Source of the DNA: Endomicrobiia bacterium
GTDB lineage: Bacteria; Elusimicrobiota; Endomicrobiia; Endomicrobiales; Endomicrobiaceae
DNA length: 11,978 nt
Direction: 5' to 3'
NCBI GenBank assembly: GCA_025998295.1
Contig: BNVT01000028.1
Span: 1 to 11,978, forward strand
Made by a program: the position numbers and the translations under genes. The first letter of the stretch is position 1, and the number at the start of each line of letters is the position of its first letter. Shown piece after piece: positions 5,759 to 11,978 of the stretch. The notes beneath the pieces are model-generated. The model was not told where the DNA came from. It worked only from the letters and a program-made list of their open reading frames with translations, and did not search any database.

Positions 5759-8700
5759 TTAAGCCCCTTGCACCTGCAGAGGGGCATACGATCTACATTC
5801 ACAAGGCAATTGACCAATTTCCTTTGTTTTAGCATCATAAACTTGCGCTTGGTCAACTACTCTATCATCATTGGCTTGCCTTAAGGAAGGATTATTTGAA
5901 GACTCATCTGAAGTGTTGGATGGGTTATTATATTCGGATTGATAACCGCTATATTCATTTTTATTATTATGCTCGGTAGATTTGTTAGATATATCTATGT
6001 CTGTAATGTTTACTTCATTATGAACTGTGGATAAAGTTATTGCAGGAGCATTTGATGTATCGGTCAACTCATCATCAGATTGTTGACCAACTATCTCCCC
6101 GTCGTCACCAGTTGGACAAGATGGTGCTTTGTAACCATCTTCTATGTTTGACTGATTAAAATTATTACCTTGACTAGGTTTAACACCATCAGGGAAACGA
6201 ACACCCCGCACTGTGTTTGATCCATCATTTAGGTCTAATCCATTATCCTCTGATTTGTCATTATCAGCTGCACCACTTACTATCTGAGATTTGCTTGTTA
6301 TCTTTGGTGGCGTTATATCAGGATGTTGACTATCTTGGTTTTCTATGGTTTTGTCATCGTCATCTGCTGGACTTGGTTCTATAGTTACATCTAGACTTAT
6401 TATATCATCTGTTTTAGCTTCTTGGTTTGAGGTAGATTCTACCAAGGACTCACTAGAGGAGCTTGGCGAACTATCATCATCCTTCCTACCAACTTCGCCA
6501 ATATTTTTATTGTCTTCGCATTCATCTGGGTCATATACATATCTATTTTGTTCTGGATCCCATTTAAGATGGTTCTTAATATCATCAAATGAAGAAAGAT
6601 TAAATATTTTTAAAGTCATCGGAGCGTTTTTATTTTTATTTTGATTTTGTCTATTAGCTTTTTTATTATCATTTGAACTGAAATTAAGTGCTTTTTTAGC
6701 AGATTGTATTGCAAAAGACGCATTCGAATAACTCTTTGAAGCAATTGAATTGTCTATATTGGAAATACCATTTACAGATGATGATGCTGAAGTTATATAG
6801 CCTGAGGTTGTTAAAGGATTGCTAACATGTTCTTTTTCAATTGCCCAATCGCCCTTGGCTATGCTGTGTAGTATTTTTGTTTTTAAGTTATCAACGTATT
6901 TTTTAACTTCGTATCTAGGGAAATTTTGTTCACGTGCCCACTTTTTTAGGTTTACGTTACTTGGGTGATAGTTAGTTGATCCGTAATAGAGAGATTTGTC
7001 ATAGTTTATATCTATACATGTTTTTGTTTTCTTTTTTGTCTTTGTTTTTGCTTTTGTTTTTATTTTTGTACTGCCGCCAGCGCTTGCCTTATCGCTTACG
7101 ATTGTAGGCGCTGTATGCGCAGGATTATTTGAGGCGTTTGAAGAACTGTCACCTTGGGCTTGGTCAGATTCATTAACATTAGGTTCCCTATCAGCATCAC
7201 TCTGGTTTTGTTGTGTTATTATGCTTGAGTTAACATCCACATCTGAACTAATGCTTACTCCTAATAAGGTAGAGCTTGAAGTGTTAATAGGCGTTTGAGA
7301 TGAAATATCATTTGAGGTTGGAACCACTTCACCAATGTCAGTTTTGTCGTCGCCTTCGCTTGTATCAGATTCTGCTGTTATATTTGAATTATCAGCACTT
7401 GAAGTATCACTTGTCCTTACGGATGCTGAATCTGAAACGATGTTTGACTTCATCTCTGGGTCATGAACCAAAGAAGTCTCGTCATATGTGTCTTCGTCCC
7501 AACTACCACATCCCTCACCCGGTTGCTCTATTTCTCCATGTTTGTCTGGGTCTTGTGAATGTCTATCACACTCCTCAGTGAATACCCTATCAACTTGGGC
7601 AGCATTGGTGATGTTAATGGTTGCTTTACCGCCATGTTCATTTAATTTATCATGAATTTCCTTTACTTCTCCTTTTTGGAATAGGAAGAGTACGCACCCT
7701 TTTGAATGCCATGGTCCTGTTCCATCATGACCAAATATTCCCTTGCGACCTTTGACTCCTTGAATCCAAAAAACATCCAAGATCGTGTCATCTTTATTCC
7801 ACTTATGGCTAATTACAGGATACCTCCCTTTTTTAATAGCATAAGGACCTAGTCTATTGGTTTCATTGAAATTACCCCTCTCCAAGGTGTAATAGGTTTC
7901 GCCACAGTATGTAAATATTCCAAACACCCATATATTACCGGCTTTGTCTTTCTCAGCCGCAAAGCGGTGTAGCTGCATGTCATCTTTTGATGATGTTTTA
8001 TCTAGAGGTATCTGAAGTCCTCTTTTTGTAAACTGGTTTTTTGCTTCAAAGAAGGTAGTGTCTCCTCTTTTTTGGCTTCCTCGACTTTTGACCAGTCTAG
8101 ATGCACACTCTCGGGCGTCTTTAATTTCTGGATCTTCTGTTTTAGCATATGAAGACAATGCGAGACATTGGTCTCCTATGTTTCTATGAGCAATTGTTGG
8201 TCTTAACGGTCCTACTTGGAAACGTAAAAAACTATGTAAAAACAGATTTGGTGATATTGTCAAGATACTTGTCGAGTCTGATGTAGGTGAACCTGTTAAA
8301 ATCGTTGAGTCTGGCGACCAGCCTAAAGATAATAATAACTCGTAATCCGGATTGCAGGATGACCAGTCAAAAGGAATATTTAATTTTGGCAAGCATCTTG
8401 AGTAGCTCGATGCTGGTGAACTTGTTAAACTTAATGGTATACCTGAAAGAGAATACAATGTTGATTCATCGTATCCGTAATAACCTAAAGGAGGCAGATG
8501 TGACCCACAACCAAAAGAATATCCTGAGATTGGCCATTGGTCTAGCATCGATATGCAAGACGACAGAGCTCTTGCGATTAAGGTTATACGAGCTTGTTGT
8601 TTATTATTTGTAGCTGAACTTTGAGGCTTTAAGCGACGCCTTATCGCTAAAGACTGATCAACACCTTCACCTTGGATGAAAGGCAGTGTTGGGGTAACAG

Positions 8701-10330
8701 ATAAACTTGACAGACTTGACGAACTACTGGAGGAATTGTGTGAAAATGTACTTGAATCCCACAGCTGCACTTTATGAACCATATCACCATCATCATAAGT
8801 TAAATTATGAATACTACCGTCAGGGTTAACATTATACCCGATTCCGCTGAGTGGGCATGATTTTTTAAGTGAGTAGTCATTAGAAGCGTTTGGTCTTGGT
8901 AATGTCCTTGAGAAGTTTGGTGTAAATGGGATTGTTGGGCTTGACGTGGAAAGTTCAAGATCTACTACTTTTGGTTCAATCATCGATGAGACCATCAAGC
9001 ACTGCTCTGCATCTAACTGTGGTCTTGAGTTTGGCGATGAATTTAAAACATCTAAGCAGTACTTTTTAACTAAATCTTGTTGAGCAAAAATGCTTGAACT
9101 TGACGAGCTATTAGAGGAGTTTGATGAAAATAAACTTGTTAAGGTTGTCCATGGTGAACGTATAAAACGAGAGAGTGAGTCGTATAAAGGACGAAGGGGG
9201 TTGAGTACCTTAGGTAACATGTTAATAAAAGCATTTGACCTTCCTTGCTCATTTTTTTTAATTGGTGCATACAATCCATAGCTAGCGAACCTAATATATT
9301 CCGACCTTGATGAACTAGCAATTTTATTAGATGTACTAAGTTTTAACGCAGAGGGATTGATAGAATCCCAGTTATTAAAACTCTGCATTCCTCTAGGGGA
9401 AATATCTAATAGGATATTATCTCGATTAGCGTCACGATTGTGATGTCCGCCATTATCAACGTCTCTGTGGAAATAAACAGGATTACGGCGATCGTGCCAC
9501 ATTGTATCACGACCATGTGCACCATAGTGCAAACCAACATGACTTCCACGAATTAATGACAATGATGATTGACTACGCACTTTTTTTTCTGCAGCCGACT
9601 TCCGGATTTCCTGTTGTAATTTATCAATCAGCACAAGGGACGACTGGGGTAAGACATGGACGTAGTTGAAGGATAGGCTATTGTCGGTGGTACTGCTTAC
9701 AGAGCTTGAGTCTATCCCTAATCCCACAGATAGTTCCATTCCTACTGGTCTTGACGCATTCCCCGGGAAGTTTTGTAAAAATAAATGTGCTGACCCTGAT
9801 GAGTTATTTGAGAAGCTTGATGTAAGTGGACTTGCTGAGCTTGACGAGCTACTTAAGGAGTTCGATGAAGAACGATCTGCTGAGATATTTGAACCTGACG
9901 AGTCCCCCGAATATTTCGGTGTAAATGGATTTGTCGAGACTGACTGTCTCCTCGGTAAGACCAAGTTCTTTAGTTTGAGTGGTGAATAAATTTCCTGTAG
10001 TTTGTCCTGTACTGGATCATGAGAAAGGAACTCCGCAATAGGTGACACTGTATTTGAGGAGCCTGACTCTTTAGCAGAAACGCTTGGTTTCTTAGCGGAA
10101 ACGCTTGACTTCTTAGCAGAAACGCTTGGCTTCTTTGCAGAAACGCTTGGCTTCTTTGCAGAAACGCTTGGCTTCTTTGCAGAGGAGTTCGATTTCTCAA
10201 CAAGGACGCTTTGTTTGTTACTACATACTCCCGACTCAGAGACGGGGGAACTACTACTCCCTTGAGCTAAGGCTGAGGAGAAAATAATTATATAAAATAA
10301 GCTATAAAAGACTCTCCCAAGTTTTTTCAT
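5759..10330 (-). CDS. Giant exported serine-rich low-complexity protein with a DUF5675-like domain
   Basis: 1523 aa. Residues 1-23 (MKKLGRVFYSLFYIIIFSSA, then LAQ) are a signal peptide, so it is exported. Then come five SAKKPSV heptads (about 51-86), Ser/Asn-rich linkers with poly-Ser runs, a His/Arg/Asn-rich patch (about 262-300), and two copies of a degenerate block with RP, about ten residues, then QCL..SS (Cys444 and Cys722). Residues about 786-885 look folded: YYTLERG, GPYAIKKGRYPV, GVKGRKGIFGHDGTG, HSKGCVLF (His868, Cys879). This matches the layout of DUF5675, a family of unknown function found on phages and other mobile DNA. After it come acidic Ser/Asp/Asn sequence, a Lys/Thr stretch (about 1088-1104), a helical part (about 1110-1170) and an acidic tail. 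No anchor, LPXTG or autotransporter domain is seen. It could be a surface or host-directed protein; the role is unknown. The intact 4.6-kb frame argues for selection. Confidence 0.85.
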   Translation of the reverse strand: MKKLGRVFYSLFYIIIFSSALAQGSSSSPVSESGVCSNKQSVLVEKSNSSAKKPSVSAKKPSVSAKKPSVSAKKSSVSAKKPSVSAKESGSSNTVSPIAEFLSHDPVQDKLQEIYSPLKLKNLVLPRRQSVSTNPFTPKYSGDSSGSNISADRSSSNSLSSSSSSASPLTSSFSNNSSGSAHLFLQNFPGNASRPVGMELSVGLGIDSSSVSSTTDNSLSFNYVHVLPQSSLVLIDKLQQEIRKSAAEKKVRSQSSLSLIRGSHVGLHYGAHGRDTMWHDRRNPVYFHRDVDNGGHHNRDANRDNILLDISPRGMQSFNNWDSINPSALKLSTSNKIASSSRSEYIRFASYGLYAPIKKNEQGRSNAFINMLPKVLNPLRPLYDSLSRFIRSPWTTLTSLFSSNSSNSSSSSSIFAQQDLVKKYCLDVLNSSPNSRPQLDAEQCLMVSSMIEPKVVDLELSTSSPTIPFTPNFSRTLPRPNASNDYSLKKSCPLSGIGYNVNPDGSIHNLTYDDGDMVHKVQLWDSSTFSHNSSSSSSSLSSLSVTPTLPFIQGEGVDQSLAIRRRLKPQSSATNNKQQARITLIARALSSCISMLDQWPISGYSFGCGSHLPPLGYYGYDESTLYSLSGIPLSLTSSPASSYSRCLPKLNIPFDWSSCNPDYELLLSLGWSPDSTILTGSPTSDSTSILTISPNLFLHSFLRFQVGPLRPTIAHRNIGDQCLALSSYAKTEDPEIKDARECASRLVKSRGSQKRGDTTFFEAKNQFTKRGLQIPLDKTSSKDDMQLHRFAAEKDKAGNIWVFGIFTYCGETYYTLERGNFNETNRLGPYAIKKGRYPVISHKWNKDDTILDVFWIQGVKGRKGIFGHDGTGPWHSKGCVLFLFQKGEVKEIHDKLNEHGGKATINITNAAQVDRVFTEECDRHSQDPDKHGEIEQPGEGCGSWDEDTYDETSLVHDPEMKSNIVSDSASVRTSDTSSADNSNITAESDTSEGDDKTDIGEVVPTSNDISSQTPINTSSSTLLGVSISSDVDVNSSIITQQNQSDADREPNVNESDQAQGDSSSNASNNPAHTAPTIVSDKASAGGSTKIKTKAKTKTKKKTKTCIDINYDKSLYYGSTNYHPSNVNLKKWAREQNFPRYEVKKYVDNLKTKILHSIAKGDWAIEKEHVSNPLTTSGYITSASSSVNGISNIDNSIASKSYSNASFAIQSAKKALNFSSNDNKKANRQNQNKNKNAPMTLKIFNLSSFDDIKNHLKWDPEQNRYVYDPDECEDNKNIGEVGRKDDDSSPSSSSESLVESTSNQEAKTDDIISLDVTIEPSPADDDDKTIENQDSQHPDITPPKITSKSQIVSGAADNDKSEDNGLDLNDGSNTVRGVRFPDGVKPSQGNNFNQSNIEDGYKAPSCPTGDDGEIVGQQSDDELTDTSNAPAITLSTVHNEVNITDIDISNKSTEHNNKNEYSGYQSEYNNPSNTSDESSNNPSLRQANDDRVVDQAQVYDAKTKEIGQLPCECRSYAPLQVQGA
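10074..10178 (-). repeat. 21-bp tandem repeat inside the Ser-rich gene (SAKKPSV x5)
   Basis: Five adjacent 21-bp units start at 10074, 10095, 10116, 10137 and 10158. The last three are identical; the others differ by one to three bases. Each encodes SAKKPSV (one unit SAKKSSV) directly behind the signal-peptide region. The period is a multiple of three, so unit gain or loss keeps the frame. The near-identity points to recent expansion and likely length variation between strains. Confidence 0.95.
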
Positions 10331-10365
10331 CCGGTTTTTTGTTCCATTTTTATTCTCTCTTCCAT
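10327..10365 (-). CDS. Possible 12-codon leader peptide overlapping the Ser-rich gene start
   Basis: ATG (10363-10365) opens MEERIKMEQKTG and stops at TGA (10327-10329), which overlaps the ATG of the large gene by two bases (ATGA). A second in-frame ATG lies at 10345-10347 behind the purine-rich ggaagagagaat. The large gene's own start has almost no Shine-Dalgarno sequence of its own, so translation might reach it by re-initiation from this leader. Chance is possible at this length. Confidence 0.25.
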   Translation of the reverse strand: MEERIKMEQKTG

Positions 10366-10369
10366 AATA

Positions 10370-10378
10370 ATTATATCA
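10370..10378 (-). promoter_or_regulatory. Extended -10 promoter of the Ser-rich gene
   Basis: On the minus strand the bases read TGATATAAT, a perfect -10 with TGn extension, 39 bp ahead of the start codon. The expected -35 position (10393-10398) reads TATGCA, a poor match. It is identical to the nine-base -10 region of the M16 lipoprotein gene. Confidence 0.5.
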
Positions 10379-11046
10379 ATCTTTGTGTATTATGCATAAC
10401 CTGATTTCTAAAAGCATTCTTATATTACCTAATATTTTGAATTAAATCAATTTCCATAGGATTTTTAAGTTCTTAGAAGATACCCCTTGATTATATTACA
10501 GATTGTCTAATTTTTTTTACATCACTAGCTCTTCAACACACCTTGTCCTTTTCCTCCTTACTTTTTCACTCTTTTGCCATCAACTACTTACTTATCATGT
10601 GTGAACATTATATACAACACTTATATAACTGTCAAACTTGGGCAGGGTCTTGTAACATATTTCGCTTGTACTAATAAATGAATTACTTATCCTATTATAT
10701 TTTTGTGAAGTCTTGCACTTGGGTTTTTCTACCAAAAACAAAAAAATGGTTGGGCTTGCTTAAGACTTATGTTTCAAGTCTTTACAGGATCTCACGATAT
10801 ACTAGACCTCCTGTGATATATCTGGACTTTTATCAAAATATAATGGTAATAAAAAAAATTTATTAGCCAAACTTTCCTAAATCTCACAACAAATTTTTTA
10901 ACTCTTTGTTGACGGGGTTTCTTTAAGTAAAAGTAAGAAATATGATTCTTCCTGTTTTAAAGGATTTCATAATGGTTGAATAACCTTAGCATTCGAACTC
11001 GAATAGATCTTAGCTGCTTTCAAAGAGATACTTCCGCATAAATACA
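10379..11046. other. Gene-free gap between divergent genes
   Basis: No gene is supported. A 62-codon plus-strand frame (10678-10866) lacks a ribosome-binding site and resembles nothing known. About 10500-10600 is pyrimidine-rich on the plus strand. Small inverted repeats are present: CAACAAA/TTTGTTG (10887-10911) and the tight palindrome ATTCGA-AC-TCGAAT (10991-11004), which might bind a regulator. No tRNA or attachment-site duplication could be made out. Confidence 0.45.
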
Positions 11047-11085
11047 CATACTATTGACATTCATACAGTGATGTTCTATACTATG
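11047..11085 (+). promoter_or_regulatory. Promoter of xre-immA embedded in an inverted-repeat operator
   Basis: The -35 TTGACA (11054-11059) is perfect, the spacer is 17 bp and the -10 TATACT (11077-11082) matches five of six, making this the best promoter in the window. An imperfect inverted repeat covers it: left arm CATACTATTGACAT (11047-11060) and right arm ATGTTCTATACTATG (11071-11085) agree at 12 of 14 positions with one extra base, around a 10-nt centre. Each arm overlaps one promoter box, so a dimeric repressor bound here would block RNA polymerase. A second palindrome, AGTTTAATAAACT (11107-11119), lies in the leader. Autoregulation by the downstream XRE protein is the natural inference. 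Confidence 0.6.
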
Positions 11086-11132
11086 CTTACATATGAATAG
11101 AATGATAGTTTAATAAACTTATGGGGGCAGAC

Positions 11133-11492
11133 ATGACTATTACATTTGGAGACTATCTTAAAGAATTAAGAGCTAAAAAAAGCTTTACTCTAAGAGGTTT
11201 TGCAACAATGATAGGTATGGCACCATCATACCTATCAGACATAGAACAAGGAAAAAGAAATGCTCCAACAAAAGAGTATTTAGACAAAATGATAAAAGAA
11301 TTAAATCAAGAAGATCTTGATGTGAATACCTTTTATGATTTAGCAAAAGTAGGAAAAGCTGTGCCAATTGCAGAAGATGTGAAAAAAATAATAACTGAAG
11401 ACAAAGCTATTCCCACGTTATGCAGGAAAATAAAATCAAACAATATAAACGTCGAAAATTTAATAAAAGATATCGAACGAGGGAAAAAGTGA
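11133..11492 (+). CDS. XRE-family helix-turn-helix repressor
   Basis: 119 aa. The N-terminal half is a Cro/C1-type DNA-binding domain: FGDYLKELRAKKSFTLRGFA (about 5-24), with the recognition helix in APSYLSDIEQGKR (about 30-42). The rest (DLAKVGKAVPIAEDVKKII) matches the short helical tail of XRE proteins that partner ImmA-type proteases on prophages and ICEs. They repress the element's genes until removed. ATG 11121 is in frame, but ATG 11133 has a G-rich Shine-Dalgarno (11123-11127) at proper distance and gives the family's usual start M-x-x-x-FG, so I chose it. The gene overlaps immA by one base (TGATG) and has a strong promoter inside a likely operator, so it probably represses itself. 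The family is sure; the targets are unknown. Confidence 0.9.
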   Translation: MTITFGDYLKELRAKKSFTLRGFATMIGMAPSYLSDIEQGKRNAPTKEYLDKMIKELNQEDLDVNTFYDLAKVGKAVPIAEDVKKIITEDKAIPTLCRKIKSNNINVENLIKDIERGKK

Positions 11493-11978
11493 TGGATAAT
11501 CATAATTGTGAGGTTAAACCCCCATACAAAGCAAAGAAGAAAATAGAAAATGAAGCCTATGAAATTTTACTTCATTATCGACCTGATTATTTAAATGATC
11601 TATCAACCAATATAGATCCATATGATTTTATTTTTGAATTTTTACCGGAGTACATAAGAAAAACAGAAAATAGGCAACTTGACGTAGATTTTGACAAATT
11701 AAATGAAGATTTAGCGGGATATACTCAATATGATAAAGTTGTTTTAAATAGAGGTAAATACGATAGCGAAAATGTAATAGATCAAAGGGTAATGAATTTT
11801 GCAATTTTTCATGAAGCTTATCATGCATTATTTCATTTAGAATATTTAATGAAAAATAGTCAAAGCTTGCAAACGCAACTTCATGAACAAGATAGTAAAT
11901 TAGAAAAAATAACAACATTACGTAGGGATTTACATTCACTAAAAAATACTAATCTTCTTTGTACTCAAGCGAATTATT
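11492..11978 (+). CDS. ImmA/IrrE-family (M78) metallopeptidase, 3' end outside window
   Basis: 162 codons are visible and the frame is open at the window edge. The zinc-protease helix FAIFHEAYHALFH contains HExxH (His107, Glu108, His111), with the typical preceding phrase 'vmNFaifHE'. The last visible residues (LCTQANY) look like the run-in to the family's third-ligand helix ('EWQAN'), which should lie just beyond the edge. ImmA proteins cleave the XRE repressor encoded beside them and so switch on the mobile element or stress genes. ATG 11492 overlaps the xre stop as TGATG, implying translational coupling and a fixed ratio of the pair. A toxin-antitoxin-like or phage-defence pairing is the alternative. 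No phage or ICE genes of the same strand are visible beyond it here. Confidence 0.88.
   Translation, partial: MDNHNCEVKPPYKAKKKIENEAYEILLHYRPDYLNDLSTNIDPYDFIFEFLPEYIRKTENRQLDVDFDKLNEDLAGYTQYDKVVLNRGKYDSENVIDQRVMNFAIFHEAYHALFHLEYLMKNSQSLQTQLHEQDSKLEKITTLRRDLHSLKNTNLLCTQANY

Noticed and set aside
9666..9989. 107-codon plus-strand frame with acidic Leu/Glu/Asp sequence, and a similar one at 9090-9281
   Set aside because: They are antisense to the poly-Ser linkers; serine codons read backwards give Leu, Glu and Asp codons. No ribosome-binding site or family match.
10074..10178. CRISPR-like array
   Set aside because: Units are directly adjacent without spacers, the period is 21 and they encode an in-frame heptad.
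9970..10203. Minus-strand frame with repeating LQRSQAF units
   Set aside because: It is the same 21-bp tandem repeat read in another frame of the Ser-rich gene.
10678..10866. 62-aa plus-strand ORF in the gap before xre
   Set aside because: No ribosome-binding site or promoter, and no recognisable domain; composition is as expected of AT-rich noncoding DNA.
10991..11004. Palindrome ATTCGAACTCGAAT considered as a tRNA T-arm or attachment core
   Set aside because: No complementary acceptor or other arms flank it and no second copy was seen in the window.
11628..11939. 103-aa minus-strand ORF at the right end
   Set aside because: It is antisense to the immA gene, whose frame carries the HExxH motif and overlaps xre in a coupled pair.

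Overview
The window is AT-rich bacterial DNA with long, partly decayed gaps between genes, E. coli-like promoter boxes, and recognisable but modest ribosome-binding sites. A peptidoglycan gene (murE), exported proteins, phage-type remnants and a mobile-element repressor/protease pair lie side by side. This suggests a diderm bacterium, possibly a host-associated lineage with an eroding genome. Nothing here fixes the phylum, and I do not assign one.

Layout. (1) 2-379 (+): the 3' end of murE, cut by the window edge. (2) 380-1135: no secure gene. It holds a purine-rich stretch, a 77-nt element (712-788) that folds by eye into a three-way junction and buries a possible Shine-Dalgarno sequence just before a tiny ORF, and several short, probably decayed frames. 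(3) 1136-1405 (+): a small phage-type protein resembling terminase small subunits, with its own promoter, followed by what looks like the broken start of the next phage gene. The rest, to about 1987, is decayed sequence with one unexplained 51-aa minus-strand ORF. (4) 2075-4984 (+): a full-length two-half M16 (PqqL/pitrilysin-like) lipoprotein whose zinc motif HxxEH reads HFVEQ and whose real start is probably a non-canonical ATA at 2039. (5) 4985-5758: a gene-free gap between convergent genes. (6) 5759-10330 (-): a giant 1523-aa exported, serine-rich, low-complexity protein with tandem SAKKPSV repeats, a His-rich patch, an internal duplication and a DUF5675-like domain in its middle. (7) 10331-11120: a gene-free gap with the promoters of the flanking divergent genes. 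(8) 11133-end (+): an XRE repressor overlapping an ImmA/IrrE metallopeptidase gene, which the window edge cuts.

Working together. The xre-immA pair is the classical repressor plus repressor-cleaving protease control module of integrative elements and prophages; a well-formed promoter in front of it is embedded in an imperfect inverted repeat that looks like an autoregulatory operator. The two large exported genes converge and share the same extended -10 (TGATATAAT), so they may be co-expressed at the cell surface. The most unusual items are the M16 homologue with a changed zinc ligand and apparent ATA start, the giant Ser-rich protein around a DUF5675-like core, and the structured element at 712-788.
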